From positions 1-64,000 of the forward strand of contig NZ_JAFFSU010000013.1 in the NCBI RefSeq assembly GCF_017948455.1: a DNA stretch of 64,000 nucleotides. Reading direction: 5' to 3'. The translations under genes were made by a program, and so were the position numbers. The notes below the pieces were generated by a model that was not told where the DNA came from, did no database searches, and worked only from the letters and a program-made list of their open reading frames with translations. Every line of letters starts with the position of its first letter. Within the stretch, counting starts at the first letter, position 1. The stretch comes from Streptomyces sp. GESEQ-4 (GTDB taxonomy: Bacteria > Actinomycetota > Actinomycetes > Streptomycetales > Streptomycetaceae). This document shows, piece after piece, positions 34,773 through 43,103 of this stretch.

Positions 34773-35437
34773 CGCTTCACCGCCAGTCGCTTGCTCAGCC
34801 AGCCGAAGAAGAGGCCGGTGGGCAGGGTCAGAACCACGAATCCGAACGCGAAGACGACGCCGATGAGTACGACCTGCGCCTCGTTCTCGATCATTTCCTT
34901 CATCAGCAGGGCGGCCTCCGCCACACCGATCGAGGCTGCCACGGTGGTGTTCTTGGTCAGCGCGATCAGCACGTTGGCCAGCGGGCCGATCACCGAACGG
35001 AAGGCCTGGGGCAGCACGATGAACCAGAGGATCTGGCTGAAGCTCAGCCCGATGGCACGGGCCGCCTCGGCCTGTCCGACGGGCACGGTGTTGATGCCCG
35101 AGCGGATCGCCTCGCAGACGAAGGCCGCGGTGTAGGCGACGAAACCGAGGACCGACAGCCGGAAGCTCAGGGCTTCGAAGTCGTCGGCGGCGCCCAGCGT
35201 CACCCTGAAGATGTCGGCAAGGCCGAGTGAGGCGAAGACGATGATGACCGTCAGCGGGATGTTCCGGACGATGTTCACGTACGCGGTGCCGAATCCGCGC
35301 ATGAGCGGGACGGGGCTGACCCGCATGGCGGCCAGCACAGTGCCCCAGATCAGCGAGCCGATGGCGGAGAGGACGGTGAGTTGCACCGTCGTCCAGAACG
35401 CCCCTAGGACGTCGTAACCTTCAAGAAAATCGAACAC
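34769..35437 (-). CDS. gluC: Glutamate ABC transporter permease GluC
   Basis: This 222-residue permease has about five hydrophobic helices and the EAA motif EAARAIGLSFSQILWFIVLPQ split near 130-150, plus NIPLTVIIVF (family-typical RNIPL). The GTG start at 35437 (MFDFLEGYD) is preferred for GGGAG 5 nt upstream. Its stop overlaps gluD by 4 bp. It pairs with GluD. Confidence 0.9.
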   Translation of the reverse strand: MFDFLEGYDVLGAFWTTVQLTVLSAIGSLIWGTVLAAMRVSPVPLMRGFGTAYVNIVRNIPLTVIIVFASLGLADIFRVTLGAADDFEALSFRLSVLGFVAYTAAFVCEAIRSGINTVPVGQAEAARAIGLSFSQILWFIVLPQAFRSVIGPLANVLIALTKNTTVAASIGVAEAALLMKEMIENEAQVVLIGVVFAFGFVVLTLPTGLFFGWLSKRLAVKR

Positions 35438-35512
35438 GATCTCCCGCGCTTCCGGGTGTAGAGATGCCCGGGTGCGCCGCCCCGCCGGGCGGCGCACCTG
35501 TCAGGCGCTGCT

Positions 35513-36364
35513 TCAGCTCTTGATGTCGCCGATCTTCGGGGCGGGCTCGTTCTTGTAGTTCGCCGGGCCGAAGTTCTCCTTGACCGCGGTCTCCCAGGCG
35601 CCGTCGCTGACCATCTTCTCGAGGGCGGCGTTGATCTTGTTCACGGTCTCGGTGTCGCCCTTCTTGACGCCGATGCCGTAGTTCTCGTTGCTGAGCTTCA
35701 GGCCGGTCAGCTTGAACTGGCCCTTGTACTGCTCCTGCGCCGCGAAGCCCGCGAGGATCGAGTCGTCGGTGGTCACCGCGTCCACAGCGCCGCTCTGCAG
35801 ACCGGCGATGCACTCCGAGTAGGTGCCGTACGAGCGCAGCTGGGCCTTCGGGGCGATCTCGTCCTTGACGTTCTGCGCCGAGGTCGAGCCGGTCACCGAG
35901 CACAGCTTCTTGCCGTTGAGATCGGTGGCCTCGGTGATGTCCGAGTCGGACTTGATCAGCAGGTCCTGGTGGGCCAGCAGGTAGGGGCCGGCGAAGTCGA
36001 CCTTCTGCTTGCGCTCGTCAGTGATCGAGTAGGTGGCCGCGATGAACTTCACGTCGCCGCGGTCCAGCGCGGTCTCACGGTCGGCGCTCTTGGTCTCGAC
36101 GAACTCGATCTTGTCGGGCGCGTAGCCGAGTTCCTTCGCCACGTACGTGGCCACGTCGACGTCGAAGCCGGAGAATTCGCCGCCGGCTTCCTTCAGGCCG
36201 AGACCCGGCTGGTCGTACTTGATGCCGACCTTGATCGTGCCGCCGCCGCCGTCGGTGGCGCCCGATCCGGCATCGCTGTCCTTGTCGTCGCCCCCACAGG
36301 CCGTCGCGGTCAGGGAGAGGACGAGCGCAGCCGCGGCCGCTGCGGTGACCTTGCGGAGCTTCAT
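35513..36364 (-). CDS. gluB: Glutamate ABC transporter substrate-binding lipoprotein GluB
   Basis: The 283-residue protein starts with a lipoprotein signal (LTATACGG; lipidated Cys about 23) and an Asp/Gly-rich linker. The SBP_bac_3 fold has GFDVDVATYVAKELG (about 66-80), the ligand-binding region RETALDRGDVKFIAATYSIT and hinge motif VTGSTSAQN. It captures extracellular glutamate for GluCD. The ATG at 36364 has AAGGG 9 nt upstream; an ATG three codons earlier is closer to that site and less likely. It lies between gluA and gluC. Confidence 0.92.
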   Translation of the reverse strand: MKLRKVTAAAAAALVLSLTATACGGDDKDSDAGSGATDGGGGTIKVGIKYDQPGLGLKEAGGEFSGFDVDVATYVAKELGYAPDKIEFVETKSADRETALDRGDVKFIAATYSITDERKQKVDFAGPYLLAHQDLLIKSDSDITEATDLNGKKLCSVTGSTSAQNVKDEIAPKAQLRSYGTYSECIAGLQSGAVDAVTTDDSILAGFAAQEQYKGQFKLTGLKLSNENYGIGVKKGDTETVNKINAALEKMVSDGAWETAVKENFGPANYKNEPAPKIGDIKS

Positions 36365-36446
36365 GGTGAACATCCCTTGGTGTGATGAGGAGAATGCCGT
36401 TTGGTGCGGGTGACGCAGCTCGTCGCGCGGGCGCGACGGGTGGGGG

Positions 36447-37223
36447 TCAGTGGTGGAGGATCTTCGACAGGAAGTCCTTGGCACGGTCGCTGCGGGGGTT
36501 GCTGAAGAACTGGTCCGGCACAGCTTCTTCGACGATCTTGCCGTCGGACATGAAGACCACCCGGTTGGCGGCCGAACGGGCGAAGCCCATTTCATGAGTG
36601 ACGACGATCATGGTCATGCCGTCGCGGGCGAGCTGCTGCATGACCTCGAGGACCTCGTTGATCATCTCCGGGTCGAGAGCCGATGTCGGCTCGTCGAAGA
36701 GCATGACCTTGGGGTCCATGGCGAGGGCGCGTGCGATGGCGACACGCTGTTGCTGGCCGCCGGAGAGCTGCGCGGGGTACTTGTCGGCCTGGTTGGCCAC
36801 CCCGACCCGGTCGAGCAGTGCGCGGGCCTTCTCCTCGGCCTTCTTCTTGTCCGCCTTGCGGACCTTGATCTGGCCCAGCATCACGTTCTCGAGCACGGTC
36901 TTGTGCGCGAAGAGGTTGAAGGACTGGAAGACCATTCCGACGTCGGCGCGCAGTCGGGCGAGCTCCTTGCCCTCCGCGGGCAGCGGCTTGCCGTCGATGG
37001 CGATCGCGCCGGAGTCGATCGTCTCGAGGCGGTTGATGGCGCGGCACAGGGTGGACTTCCCGGACCCGGAGGGCCCGATGACCACGACGACTTCGCCGCG
37101 GGCGATCGTCAGGTCGATGTCCTGGAGTACGTGCAACGCGCCGAAATGCTTGTTGACGCTCTTCAGGACGACCAGGTCGCCGGTTGCGGCCACATCTTCC
37201 TTGGCCACCGATACTTTGGTCAT
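36447..37223 (-). CDS. gluA: Glutamate ABC transporter ATP-binding protein GluA
   Basis: This 258-residue ABC ATPase of the polar amino-acid type has Walker A GPSGSGKST (about 54-62), the Q loop VFQSFNLF, the signature LSGGQQQR (about 156-163), Walker B VMLFDEPTSALD and H-loop THEM. It energises GluCD. It is the first gene of gluABCD and is divergent from gluR across a 290-bp region. The ATG at 37223 has GGAGG at about 14 nt, a rather long spacing. Confidence 0.94.
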   Translation of the reverse strand: MTKVSVAKEDVAATGDLVVLKSVNKHFGALHVLQDIDLTIARGEVVVVIGPSGSGKSTLCRAINRLETIDSGAIAIDGKPLPAEGKELARLRADVGMVFQSFNLFAHKTVLENVMLGQIKVRKADKKKAEEKARALLDRVGVANQADKYPAQLSGGQQQRVAIARALAMDPKVMLFDEPTSALDPEMINEVLEVMQQLARDGMTMIVVTHEMGFARSAANRVVFMSDGKIVEEAVPDQFFSNPRSDRAKDFLSKILHH

Positions 37224-37267
37224 CGCACTCAGGCTCCGTCCTCCTCGGTTTCCGGAGGACAGTAATA

Positions 37268-37309
37268 ACCCTACGCGACCTGCGTCTCTACATCTGAGGG
37301 GAATCTGAG
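37268..37309 (-). promoter_or_regulatory. gluA promoter region with direct-repeat (probable GluR) sites
   Basis: On the minus strand CTCAGAT occurs twice (37309-37303 and 37298-37292), one helical turn (11 bp) apart, and TAGGGT (37273-37268) follows 18 bp later as a -10 box. The promoter-proximal repeat lies where the -35 box should be. OmpR-family regulators such as the neighbouring GluR typically bind such tandem direct repeats and replace a poor -35 element. Confidence 0.55.
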
Positions 37310-37513
37310 CATCACGATCCGATAGCAATCGGACACCTGTCGTAGCAGTTGTGACCTGGGCGGGTTGCTTCCGGGTAACGGATGCGCCGCGCAACCGGAA
37401 CCCTCTTGACGCCGTCCTCATCCATCAGCGTGACTGCAACGTGCGCACGCGCGCGTGCCCGCGTTTTTCTACCCACCGTCACCGTACGGCCGATGAACTG
37501 AAGGGAGCCGGGA

Positions 37514-38200
37514 ATGAGACTGCTCCTCGTCGAGGACGACAACCACGTCGCCGCCGCTCTGTCCGCGGTCCTGGCCAGGCACGGCTTCGACGTGACGCAC
37601 GCCCGCAGCGGCGAGGAGGCTCTCCAGGCGCTCGTTCCCGAGGGCGCGGGTTTCGGTGTCGTACTGCTCGATCTGGGCCTGCCCGACCAGGACGGCTATG
37701 AGGTGTGCGGCAAGATCCGCAAGCGCACCAGCATCCCGGTGATCATGGTCACCGCGCGCTCCGACGTCCGCTCCCGGATCCACGGCCTCAACCTGGGCGC
37801 CGACGACTACGTGGTGAAGCCGTACGACACCGGAGAACTGCTCGCCCGTATCCACGCCGTCAGCCGGCGCACCGTCCACGAGGACGCCGCCGCCGGCGGT
37901 GAGAGCGTGCTGAAGCTGGGCTCCATGCACATCGACCTGCCCACGCGACGGGTCAGTGTGGACGGTTCGGTTGTCCAACTGACCCGCAAGGAGTTCGACC
38001 TCCTCGCCCTGCTGGCCCAGCGCCCCGGCGTGGTCTTCCGGCGCGAGCAGATCATCAGCGAGGTGTGGCGCACCAGCTGGGAGGGGACCGGGCGCACCCT
38101 GGAGGTGCATGTCGCGTCCCTGCGCGCCAAGCTGCGCATGCCGGCCCTGATCGAGACCGTGCGCGGCGTCGGCTACCGGCTCGTCGCCCCCACCTCGTAG
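37514..38200 (+). CDS. gluR: OmpR-family response regulator GluR
   Basis: The 228-residue regulator has a receiver (1-118; acidic D8/D9 in LLLVEDDNHV, phospho-acceptor in VVLLDLGLPDQDG, K in VKPYD) and a C-terminal winged helix (about 130-225; RKEFDLLALLAQRPGVVFRR, RTLEVHVASLRAKLR). In S. coelicolor the GluR-GluK pair senses glutamate and activates gluABCD; gene order here is the same. The ATG has GGGAG 7 nt upstream. gluK follows after 9 bp. Confidence 0.9.
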   Translation: MRLLLVEDDNHVAAALSAVLARHGFDVTHARSGEEALQALVPEGAGFGVVLLDLGLPDQDGYEVCGKIRKRTSIPVIMVTARSDVRSRIHGLNLGADDYVVKPYDTGELLARIHAVSRRTVHEDAAAGGESVLKLGSMHIDLPTRRVSVDGSVVQLTRKEFDLLALLAQRPGVVFRREQIISEVWRTSWEGTGRTLEVHVASLRAKLRMPALIETVRGVGYRLVAPTS

Positions 38201-38209
38201 CGGGCAAGG

Positions 38210-39619
38210 GTGCGCACTCGTCTCCTCCCGCTGCTCATCGTCCTGATGGCGGCCGTCCTGCTCGCCCTCGGCTTCCCGCTCGCCGTCAGCGTGGCCGGAG
38301 CCCAGCAGCAGAAGGTGGTCGTGGACCGGATCGACGACACGGCACGCTTCGCCGCCCTCGCCCAGTTCGTCACCGACGCGCCCAGCGGGCGGACCGGCAC
38401 CACGGTCGTCGACGAGCGCCGGGAGGTCCTCAAGCGTGAGCTGCTCAGCTACTACGAGGTCTACGACATTCGTGCCGGTGTCTTCTACCGCAACGGCACC
38501 CCCATGGCCAGTGCGCCGACTAGTTGGGATCAGCCGGAGAAGGGCGAGGTACGTGACGCCTTCGGTGAGGCGCTGCTCAGCCGCCGCAGTCACGACCCGC
38601 GGCAGGTGTGGCCCTGGCAGCGCAACCGGCTGGTCGTCGCGTCCCCGGTGATCAGGGACGGTGACGTCGTCGCCGTCGTCGTCACCGACTCGCCCACCGG
38701 GCAGATGCGTTCACGGATCCTGCACGGCTGGCTGATCATCGGCGCGGGCGAGAGCGCCGCGATGCTGCTGGCGGTCGGCGCGGCACTACGACTCACCGGC
38801 TGGGTGCTCCGGCCGGTACGGGTCCTGGACTCCACCACCCACGCGATCGCGAGCGGCAGCCTGAAATCCCGGGTCGCGGTGGCGGGCGGGCCGCCGGAAC
38901 TCCGCAGGCTGGCCCGGTCGTTCAACGAGATGGCGGACAACGTCGAGGGCGTCCTGGAGCAGCAGCGCGCCTTCGTCGCCGACGCCTCGCACCAGTTGCG
39001 CAATCCGCTCGCGGCGCTGCTGCTGCGTATCGAGCTCCTCGCCTTCGAGCTGCCCGAGGGCAATGAGGAGATCGCCTCCGTCCAGGCCGAGGGCAAGCGG
39101 CTGGCCCAGGTCCTGGACGACCTGCTCGACCTCGCCCTGGCCGAGCACGTGGAGGCGGACCTCAGGCTCACCGACATCGGCGAGCTGACCGCCGAGCGCG
39201 TCGCGGCCTGGTCGCCGACCGCCGAGGCGAAGGGCGTACGGCTGGTGGGGGATTGCCCGCCCACCACGGCCTGGGTCGACCCCGTCACCCTGTCCAGCGC
39301 GCTGGACGCGGTGATCGACAACGCGGTGAAGTTCACGCCGAAGGAAGAGCGGGTGGAGGTGACCGTCACGGCCAACGGCGACACGGCGACCGTCGTGGTC
39401 ACCGACAACGGCCCCGGCCTCACCGACGAGGAGCTGGCCCGTATAGGCGACCGCTTCTGGCGCAGTGGCCGTCACCAGAACATCAAGGGCTCCGGCCTCG
39501 GCCTGTCCATCACGCGTGCGCTGCTGGGGGCGGCCGGCGGCTCGCTCTCGTTCGGCCATCACCAGCCGCAGGGGCTGACGGCGACGGTGACGGTGCCGAG
39601 GTCGGAGCCGGTGTCCTAG
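38210..39619 (+). CDS. gluK: Sensor histidine kinase GluK
   Basis: The 469-residue kinase has a membrane helix at 5-28, an extracytoplasmic sensor segment (about 30-165), a second helix (about 170-195), HAMP (about 197-250), HisKA with DASHQLRNPLAAL (His about 263) and an HATPase domain (DNAVKFTPKEE, DNGPGL, GSGLGLS). It is the partner of GluR for glutamate sensing. The GTG at 38210 has CAAGGG upstream. Its end lies 21 bp from the convergent TAXI-protein gene. Confidence 0.9.
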   Translation: MRTRLLPLLIVLMAAVLLALGFPLAVSVAGAQQQKVVVDRIDDTARFAALAQFVTDAPSGRTGTTVVDERREVLKRELLSYYEVYDIRAGVFYRNGTPMASAPTSWDQPEKGEVRDAFGEALLSRRSHDPRQVWPWQRNRLVVASPVIRDGDVVAVVVTDSPTGQMRSRILHGWLIIGAGESAAMLLAVGAALRLTGWVLRPVRVLDSTTHAIASGSLKSRVAVAGGPPELRRLARSFNEMADNVEGVLEQQRAFVADASHQLRNPLAALLLRIELLAFELPEGNEEIASVQAEGKRLAQVLDDLLDLALAEHVEADLRLTDIGELTAERVAAWSPTAEAKGVRLVGDCPPTTAWVDPVTLSSALDAVIDNAVKFTPKEERVEVTVTANGDTATVVVTDNGPGLTDEELARIGDRFWRSGRHQNIKGSGLGLSITRALLGAAGGSLSFGHHQPQGLTATVTVPRSEPVS

Positions 39620-39640
39620 CGGGTCCTGCCGATGGTGGGA

Positions 39641-40639
39641 CTACGGCTTGACGGACTGGTAGTAGCGCCGCGCGCCATCATGCAGTGCCAGCGGGTCCGT
39701 ATAGATCGCGGTGCGTACGTCGACCAGCTGGGCCGAGTGGACGTGGTTGCCGATGCCGTCACGGCTGTTGATCACGGTGCGGGTCAGCCAGTCGGTGAGC
39801 CGGGGATCCATGTCGGCCCGGGTGATCAGCAGGTTGGACACGGCCATCGTCGGCACGGCGTTGCCCTTCTGGATGCTGGGGTAGGCCGACTCGGGCATCT
39901 CGGTGGCGCGGTAGTACCGGGTGGCGCCGCCCTTGGCGTGCACCTTGGCGACGAGGTCGGCGTCGATCGGCACGAACCGGTAGGCGAGGCGGTCGGCAAG
40001 CTTCAGCAGGCCCTCCGTCGGCAGCCCACCGGACCAGAAGAACGCGTCGATCTCGCCCTTCTTGAGCCGGGCGGGCCCGGTGTCGATGCCGTCGGAGAGC
40101 GGCGTGATGCCTTTCTCCGGGTCGATGCCGGCCGCCTCGAGCACGCGGTTGGAGATCAGCCGTACGCCTGAGTGAGCCGGCCCTATGGCCACCCGCTTGC
40201 CCCGCAGGTCCGCCACCGAGTCGATGCCCGAGCCCGGACGGGCGACGAGCTGCACGTAGTCGTCGTACAGCCGCGCGACACCGCGCAGCCGGTCGGCGCC
40301 GGGCCTGCCGGCCAGGTCGTACGTCTCCACGGCGTCGGCCGCCGCGATCGTGAAGTCCGCCTTCCCGGTCGCCACGCGCGCGACGTTCTCCTGCGAGCCG
40401 TCGCTGGTGGTGAGCCGCACGTTCAGGTTCGGCATGTCCTTGTTCAGCTCTTTGCGCAGCAGCTTGCCGTACCTCTGGTAGACGCCCGCAGGCGTCCCGG
40501 TGCTGAACGTGATCGTCCCACCGGGCGGATCCTCACCGAGCGGCAGCAGCCACCACAGCAGCAACCCGAACACGACAAACCCGGCAGCCGAGCCCTGCAG
40601 GGCCCGGCGCCTGCCGATACGGGGGAAGACCTGGGACAT
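39641..40639 (-). CDS. TAXI-family TRAP-type solute-binding protein, membrane anchored
   Basis: This 332-residue protein begins with a basic stretch and one hydrophobic helix (about 15-35) without a lipobox. The rest is a TAXI periplasmic-binding fold: ITFSTGTPAGVYQRYGKLL (about 46-64), DADVxTTDGSQENV-like TTSDGSQENVARV, LVARPGSGIDSVADLRGKRVAIGPAHSG and the C-terminal YYRATEMPESAYPSIQKGNAVPTMA region. No TRAP permease gene is adjacent. It is convergent with gluK; TAXI proteins without permeases sometimes work with sensor kinases, so a glutamate-sensing link is possible but only inferred. Confidence 0.83.
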   Translation of the reverse strand: MSQVFPRIGRRRALQGSAAGFVVFGLLLWWLLPLGEDPPGGTITFSTGTPAGVYQRYGKLLRKELNKDMPNLNVRLTTSDGSQENVARVATGKADFTIAAADAVETYDLAGRPGADRLRGVARLYDDYVQLVARPGSGIDSVADLRGKRVAIGPAHSGVRLISNRVLEAAGIDPEKGITPLSDGIDTGPARLKKGEIDAFFWSGGLPTEGLLKLADRLAYRFVPIDADLVAKVHAKGGATRYYRATEMPESAYPSIQKGNAVPTMAVSNLLITRADMDPRLTDWLTRTVINSRDGIGNHVHSAQLVDVRTAIYTDPLALHDGARRYYQSVKP

Positions 40640-40718
40640 GCGGGCGATCCTGCCAGCACGGACGCGGTGCTGACCAGCGCCGGGGTCACAGATGGGGCGA
40701 CGGCGCCGCCCCCAGGGA

Positions 40719-40741
40719 CTGTCAGTGGCGGTCGCTAGAGT
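40719..40741 (+). promoter_or_regulatory. PafBC/RecA-NDp-type promoter of the MazG-like gene
   Basis: CTGTCAGTG (40719-40727), an 8-bp spacer and TAGAGT (40736-40741) match TTGTCRGTG-N8-TAnnnT with one mismatch at the first base. The ATG starts 8 nt after the -10 box with no ribosome site, exactly the geometry seen at rimO, so the mRNA should be leaderless. Confidence 0.62.
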
Positions 40742-40748
40742 TCCCCGC

Positions 40749-41153
40749 ATGAGCTCTTCGCCCGCCCACCTGGTCCGTGCCTTCCATCGCGCCGTCGGGC
40801 TGGACGTCCGCAGCACCCCGACTGACGTGTCTCCCGAACTGGCTGCGCATCGGGGCGAGTTGCTCGCCGAGGAGGCTGCCGAAGTCGCCGAGGTCTCGGT
40901 CACCGGCCCGCTCGACCGGCTCGCGCACGAGCTGGCGGACGTGGTCTACGTGGCGTACGGCACGGCGCTCGTCCATGGGTTCGACCTCGACGCGGTGATC
41001 GCCGAGATCCACCGCTCCAACATGAGCAAGCTGGGCCCCGAAGGCCACGTCGCCCGCAGATCGGACGGCAAGGTCCTCAAGGGCGAGCACTACGAGGCAC
41101 CGGACGTGTCGGGGGTACTGCGCCGCCAGGGGTGGGCACCCGGCGCGGCGTGA
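40749..41153 (+). CDS. MazG-like nucleoside triphosphate pyrophosphohydrolase
   Basis: The 134-residue all-alpha NTP pyrophosphatase has LVRAFHRAVGL (substrate side), metal-binding acidic residues in ELLAEEAAEVAE (EExxE motif, about 40-47) and ELADVVYVAYGTA (about 64-76; ExxD motif), and IHRSNMSKLGPEG typical of the MazG/PRA-PH-like clade. It should hydrolyse (d)NTPs, perhaps damaged ones. A damage-type promoter in front supports a house-cleaning role, by inference. The start ATG at 40749 is set by that promoter. Confidence 0.82.
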   Translation: MSSSPAHLVRAFHRAVGLDVRSTPTDVSPELAAHRGELLAEEAAEVAEVSVTGPLDRLAHELADVVYVAYGTALVHGFDLDAVIAEIHRSNMSKLGPEGHVARRSDGKVLKGEHYEAPDVSGVLRRQGWAPGAA

Positions 41154-41208
41154 CGGTGGGGGCGCGCCGCTGTGTACTGCGGCCCCGACGAACCCCGGCC
41201 CCAACCCC

Positions 41209-42462
41209 TCAGCGACCCGTCCCCGTATCCAAGGCATTCGCCGCAGGGGGCACCTCCGGCGATTCCGTCGCCCTGGGCGGACTCTCCCGCGCGTCCCGGC
41301 GCTTGCTCCGACGGCCGCCCCACCACATGGCCACCGGCTCGGTGTAGCGCGCGGTCAGCGGTCCGAGGACGACGAGGATCAGGACGTACGCCGTCGCCAG
41401 TGGGCCCAGGGACGGCTCGATGCCCGCGCTGACGGCCAGCCCGGCGATGACGATCGAGAACTCGCCGCGGGCCACCAGGGCGCCCCCCGTGCGCCAGCGG
41501 CCCTTGACGGAGATGCCGGCGCGGCGGGCCGCCCAGTAGCCGGTGGCGATCTTCGTCGCGGCGGTGACGAGGGCGAGCGCGAGGGCGGGGAGCAGGACGG
41601 GCGGGATGCTGGCGGGGTCCGTATGCAGTCCGAAGAAGACGAAGAAGACGGCGGCGAACAGGTCACGCAACGGGCTCAGCAGGGTGTGGGCGCCCTCCGC
41701 GACCTCCCCGGACAGCGCGATGCCGACCAGGAACGCGCCCACGGCCGCGGAGACCTGGAGCTGCTGCGCCACGCCCGCGACCAGGATCGTCAGCCCGAGC
41801 ACCACCAGCAGCAGCTTCTCCGGGTCGTCGCTCGACACGAACCGGGAGATCACCCGCCCGTATCGCACCGCCACGAACAGCACCAGCCCGGCCGCGCCCA
41901 ACGCGATCGCCAGCGTCACGCTGCCCGCCAGCAGCCCGGCCCCGGCCACCAGCGCGGTGACGATGGGCAGGTACACCGCCATCGCCAGGTCCTCCAGGAC
42001 CAGCACGCTCAGGATGACCGGGGTCTCTCGGTTGCCGACCCGGCCCAGATCGCCGAGCACCTTCGCGATCACCCCGGACGACGAGATCCAGGTGACACCG
42101 GCCAGCACGACGGCGGCCACCGGCCCCCAGCCCAGCAGCAGCGCGGCCAGGGCACCCGGCAGGGCGTTGAGGGCGCCATCGACCAGCCCGGCGGGGTAGT
42201 GGGACTTGAGGTTGGTGACCAGATCGCCGGCCGTGTACTCCAAGCCGAGCATCAACAGCAGCAGAATGACGCCGATTTCCGCACCGGTGGCGATGAACTC
42301 CTCGCTCGCGCCGAGCGGCAGCAGCCCGCCCTCGCCGAAGGCGAGCCCGGCGAGCAGGTACAGCGGGATGGGCGAGAGCCGGAAGCGGGCGGCGAACCGG
42401 CCGAGCAGGCCGAGGCCGAGGATGATGGAACCGAACTCGATGAGCAGGACCGCGGAATGCAC
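41209..42462 (-). CDS. CPA2-type cation:proton antiporter, KhtU-like
   Basis: This 417-residue membrane protein has about 12 helices. Family motifs are LYLLAGLAFGEGG (about 33-45), the conserved transport-site acidic region FLVGIALSGEVAEG and the DLFAAVFFVFFGL segment (about 278-290). It probably exports K+ (or NH4+/Na+) in exchange for protons. It begins 4 bp after the end of its TrkA-C-domain partner on the same strand, the arrangement of the Bacillus khtT-khtU pair. The GTG start at 42462 lies directly at the first hydrophobic helix. Confidence 0.87.
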   Translation of the reverse strand: MHSAVLLIEFGSIILGLGLLGRFAARFRLSPIPLYLLAGLAFGEGGLLPLGASEEFIATGAEIGVILLLLMLGLEYTAGDLVTNLKSHYPAGLVDGALNALPGALAALLLGWGPVAAVVLAGVTWISSSGVIAKVLGDLGRVGNRETPVILSVLVLEDLAMAVYLPIVTALVAGAGLLAGSVTLAIALGAAGLVLFVAVRYGRVISRFVSSDDPEKLLLVVLGLTILVAGVAQQLQVSAAVGAFLVGIALSGEVAEGAHTLLSPLRDLFAAVFFVFFGLHTDPASIPPVLLPALALALVTAATKIATGYWAARRAGISVKGRWRTGGALVARGEFSIVIAGLAVSAGIEPSLGPLATAYVLILVVLGPLTARYTEPVAMWWGGRRSKRRDARESPPRATESPEVPPAANALDTGTGR

Positions 42463-42466
42463 CCGT

Positions 42467-42952
42467 TCACTCCCGCCCGAGTATCGCCGCGGCCGCGTCG
42501 ACGCCTTCGCGGGTGCCGACGACGATGAGCGTGTCACCGCCCACGAGCCGGAAGTCCGGTGCCGGGGACGGGATCGCCTCGGCCCGCCGCAGCACCGCCA
42601 CGACGGACGCGCCCGTCTCGGTCCGCATCCGGGTCTCGCCCAGCACCCGCCCGTTCCAGCGTGAGGTGGCGGCCACCTCGACGCGCTCGGCGACCAGCCC
42701 CAGGTCCGAGGTGTACAGCAGGCTCGCACTGTGGTGGGACGGCTTGAGCGCATCGATCAGCGAGCCCGCCTCGGCGCCGGTCAGCCGTAGCGACTGGGCG
42801 CAGGAGTCGGGGTCGTCGGCCCGGTACACGCTCACCGTGCGGGCGCCGTCGCGGTGTGCCACCACCGACAGATGGCGGTTCTCTCGCGTCATCAGGTCGT
42901 ACTGGACCCCGATGCCCGGCAGCGGCGTGGCCCTCAGGCGTGGAGCGGACAC
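42467..42952 (-). CDS. TrkA-C domain regulatory subunit of the antiporter, KhtT-like
   Basis: This 161-residue cytosolic protein has an N-terminal segment (1-70) of the KhtT type (PLPGIGVQYDL, HRDGARTVSVYRADD) and a C-terminal TrkA-C/RCK-C domain (about 75-160; VAATSRWNGRVLGETRMRTETGASVVAV, PAPDFRLVGGDTLIVVGT). In KhtTU the subunit gates the antiporter in response to pH or nucleotide. The GTG start at 42952 has a purine-rich stretch upstream. The gene is followed at once by the transporter. Confidence 0.85.
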   Translation of the reverse strand: MSAPRLRATPLPGIGVQYDLMTRENRHLSVVAHRDGARTVSVYRADDPDSCAQSLRLTGAEAGSLIDALKPSHHSASLLYTSDLGLVAERVEVAATSRWNGRVLGETRMRTETGASVVAVLRRAEAIPSPAPDFRLVGGDTLIVVGTREGVDAAAAILGRE

Positions 42953-42958
42953 GTTTCT

Positions 42959-43043
42959 TCTCTTTCTCTCGTCCCGGTTCTGTCGTCCGGGTCCTCTCGT
43001 CCGGGTTTTCTCGTCCCGGCTCTTTCTCTTGTCCCGGTGCCGG
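42959..43043. repeat. Degenerate tandem repeat with TCTCGTCCCGG core, about 5 copies
   Basis: Short units (13-18 bp) containing CGTCCCGG or CGTCCGGG and a pyrimidine-rich linker repeat through the 5' region of the KhtT-like gene (minus strand) and towards the divergent kinase gene. On the transcribed minus strand they read as purine-rich CCGGGACGAGA units. They occupy most of the promoter/leader space between two divergent genes. Confidence 0.75.
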
Positions 43044-43103
43044 CCGGCTTGATCGGCTTCAGGCCGACGCCGCCATGCTGTCACTCGCGCATACGGTGGC
43101 GAC

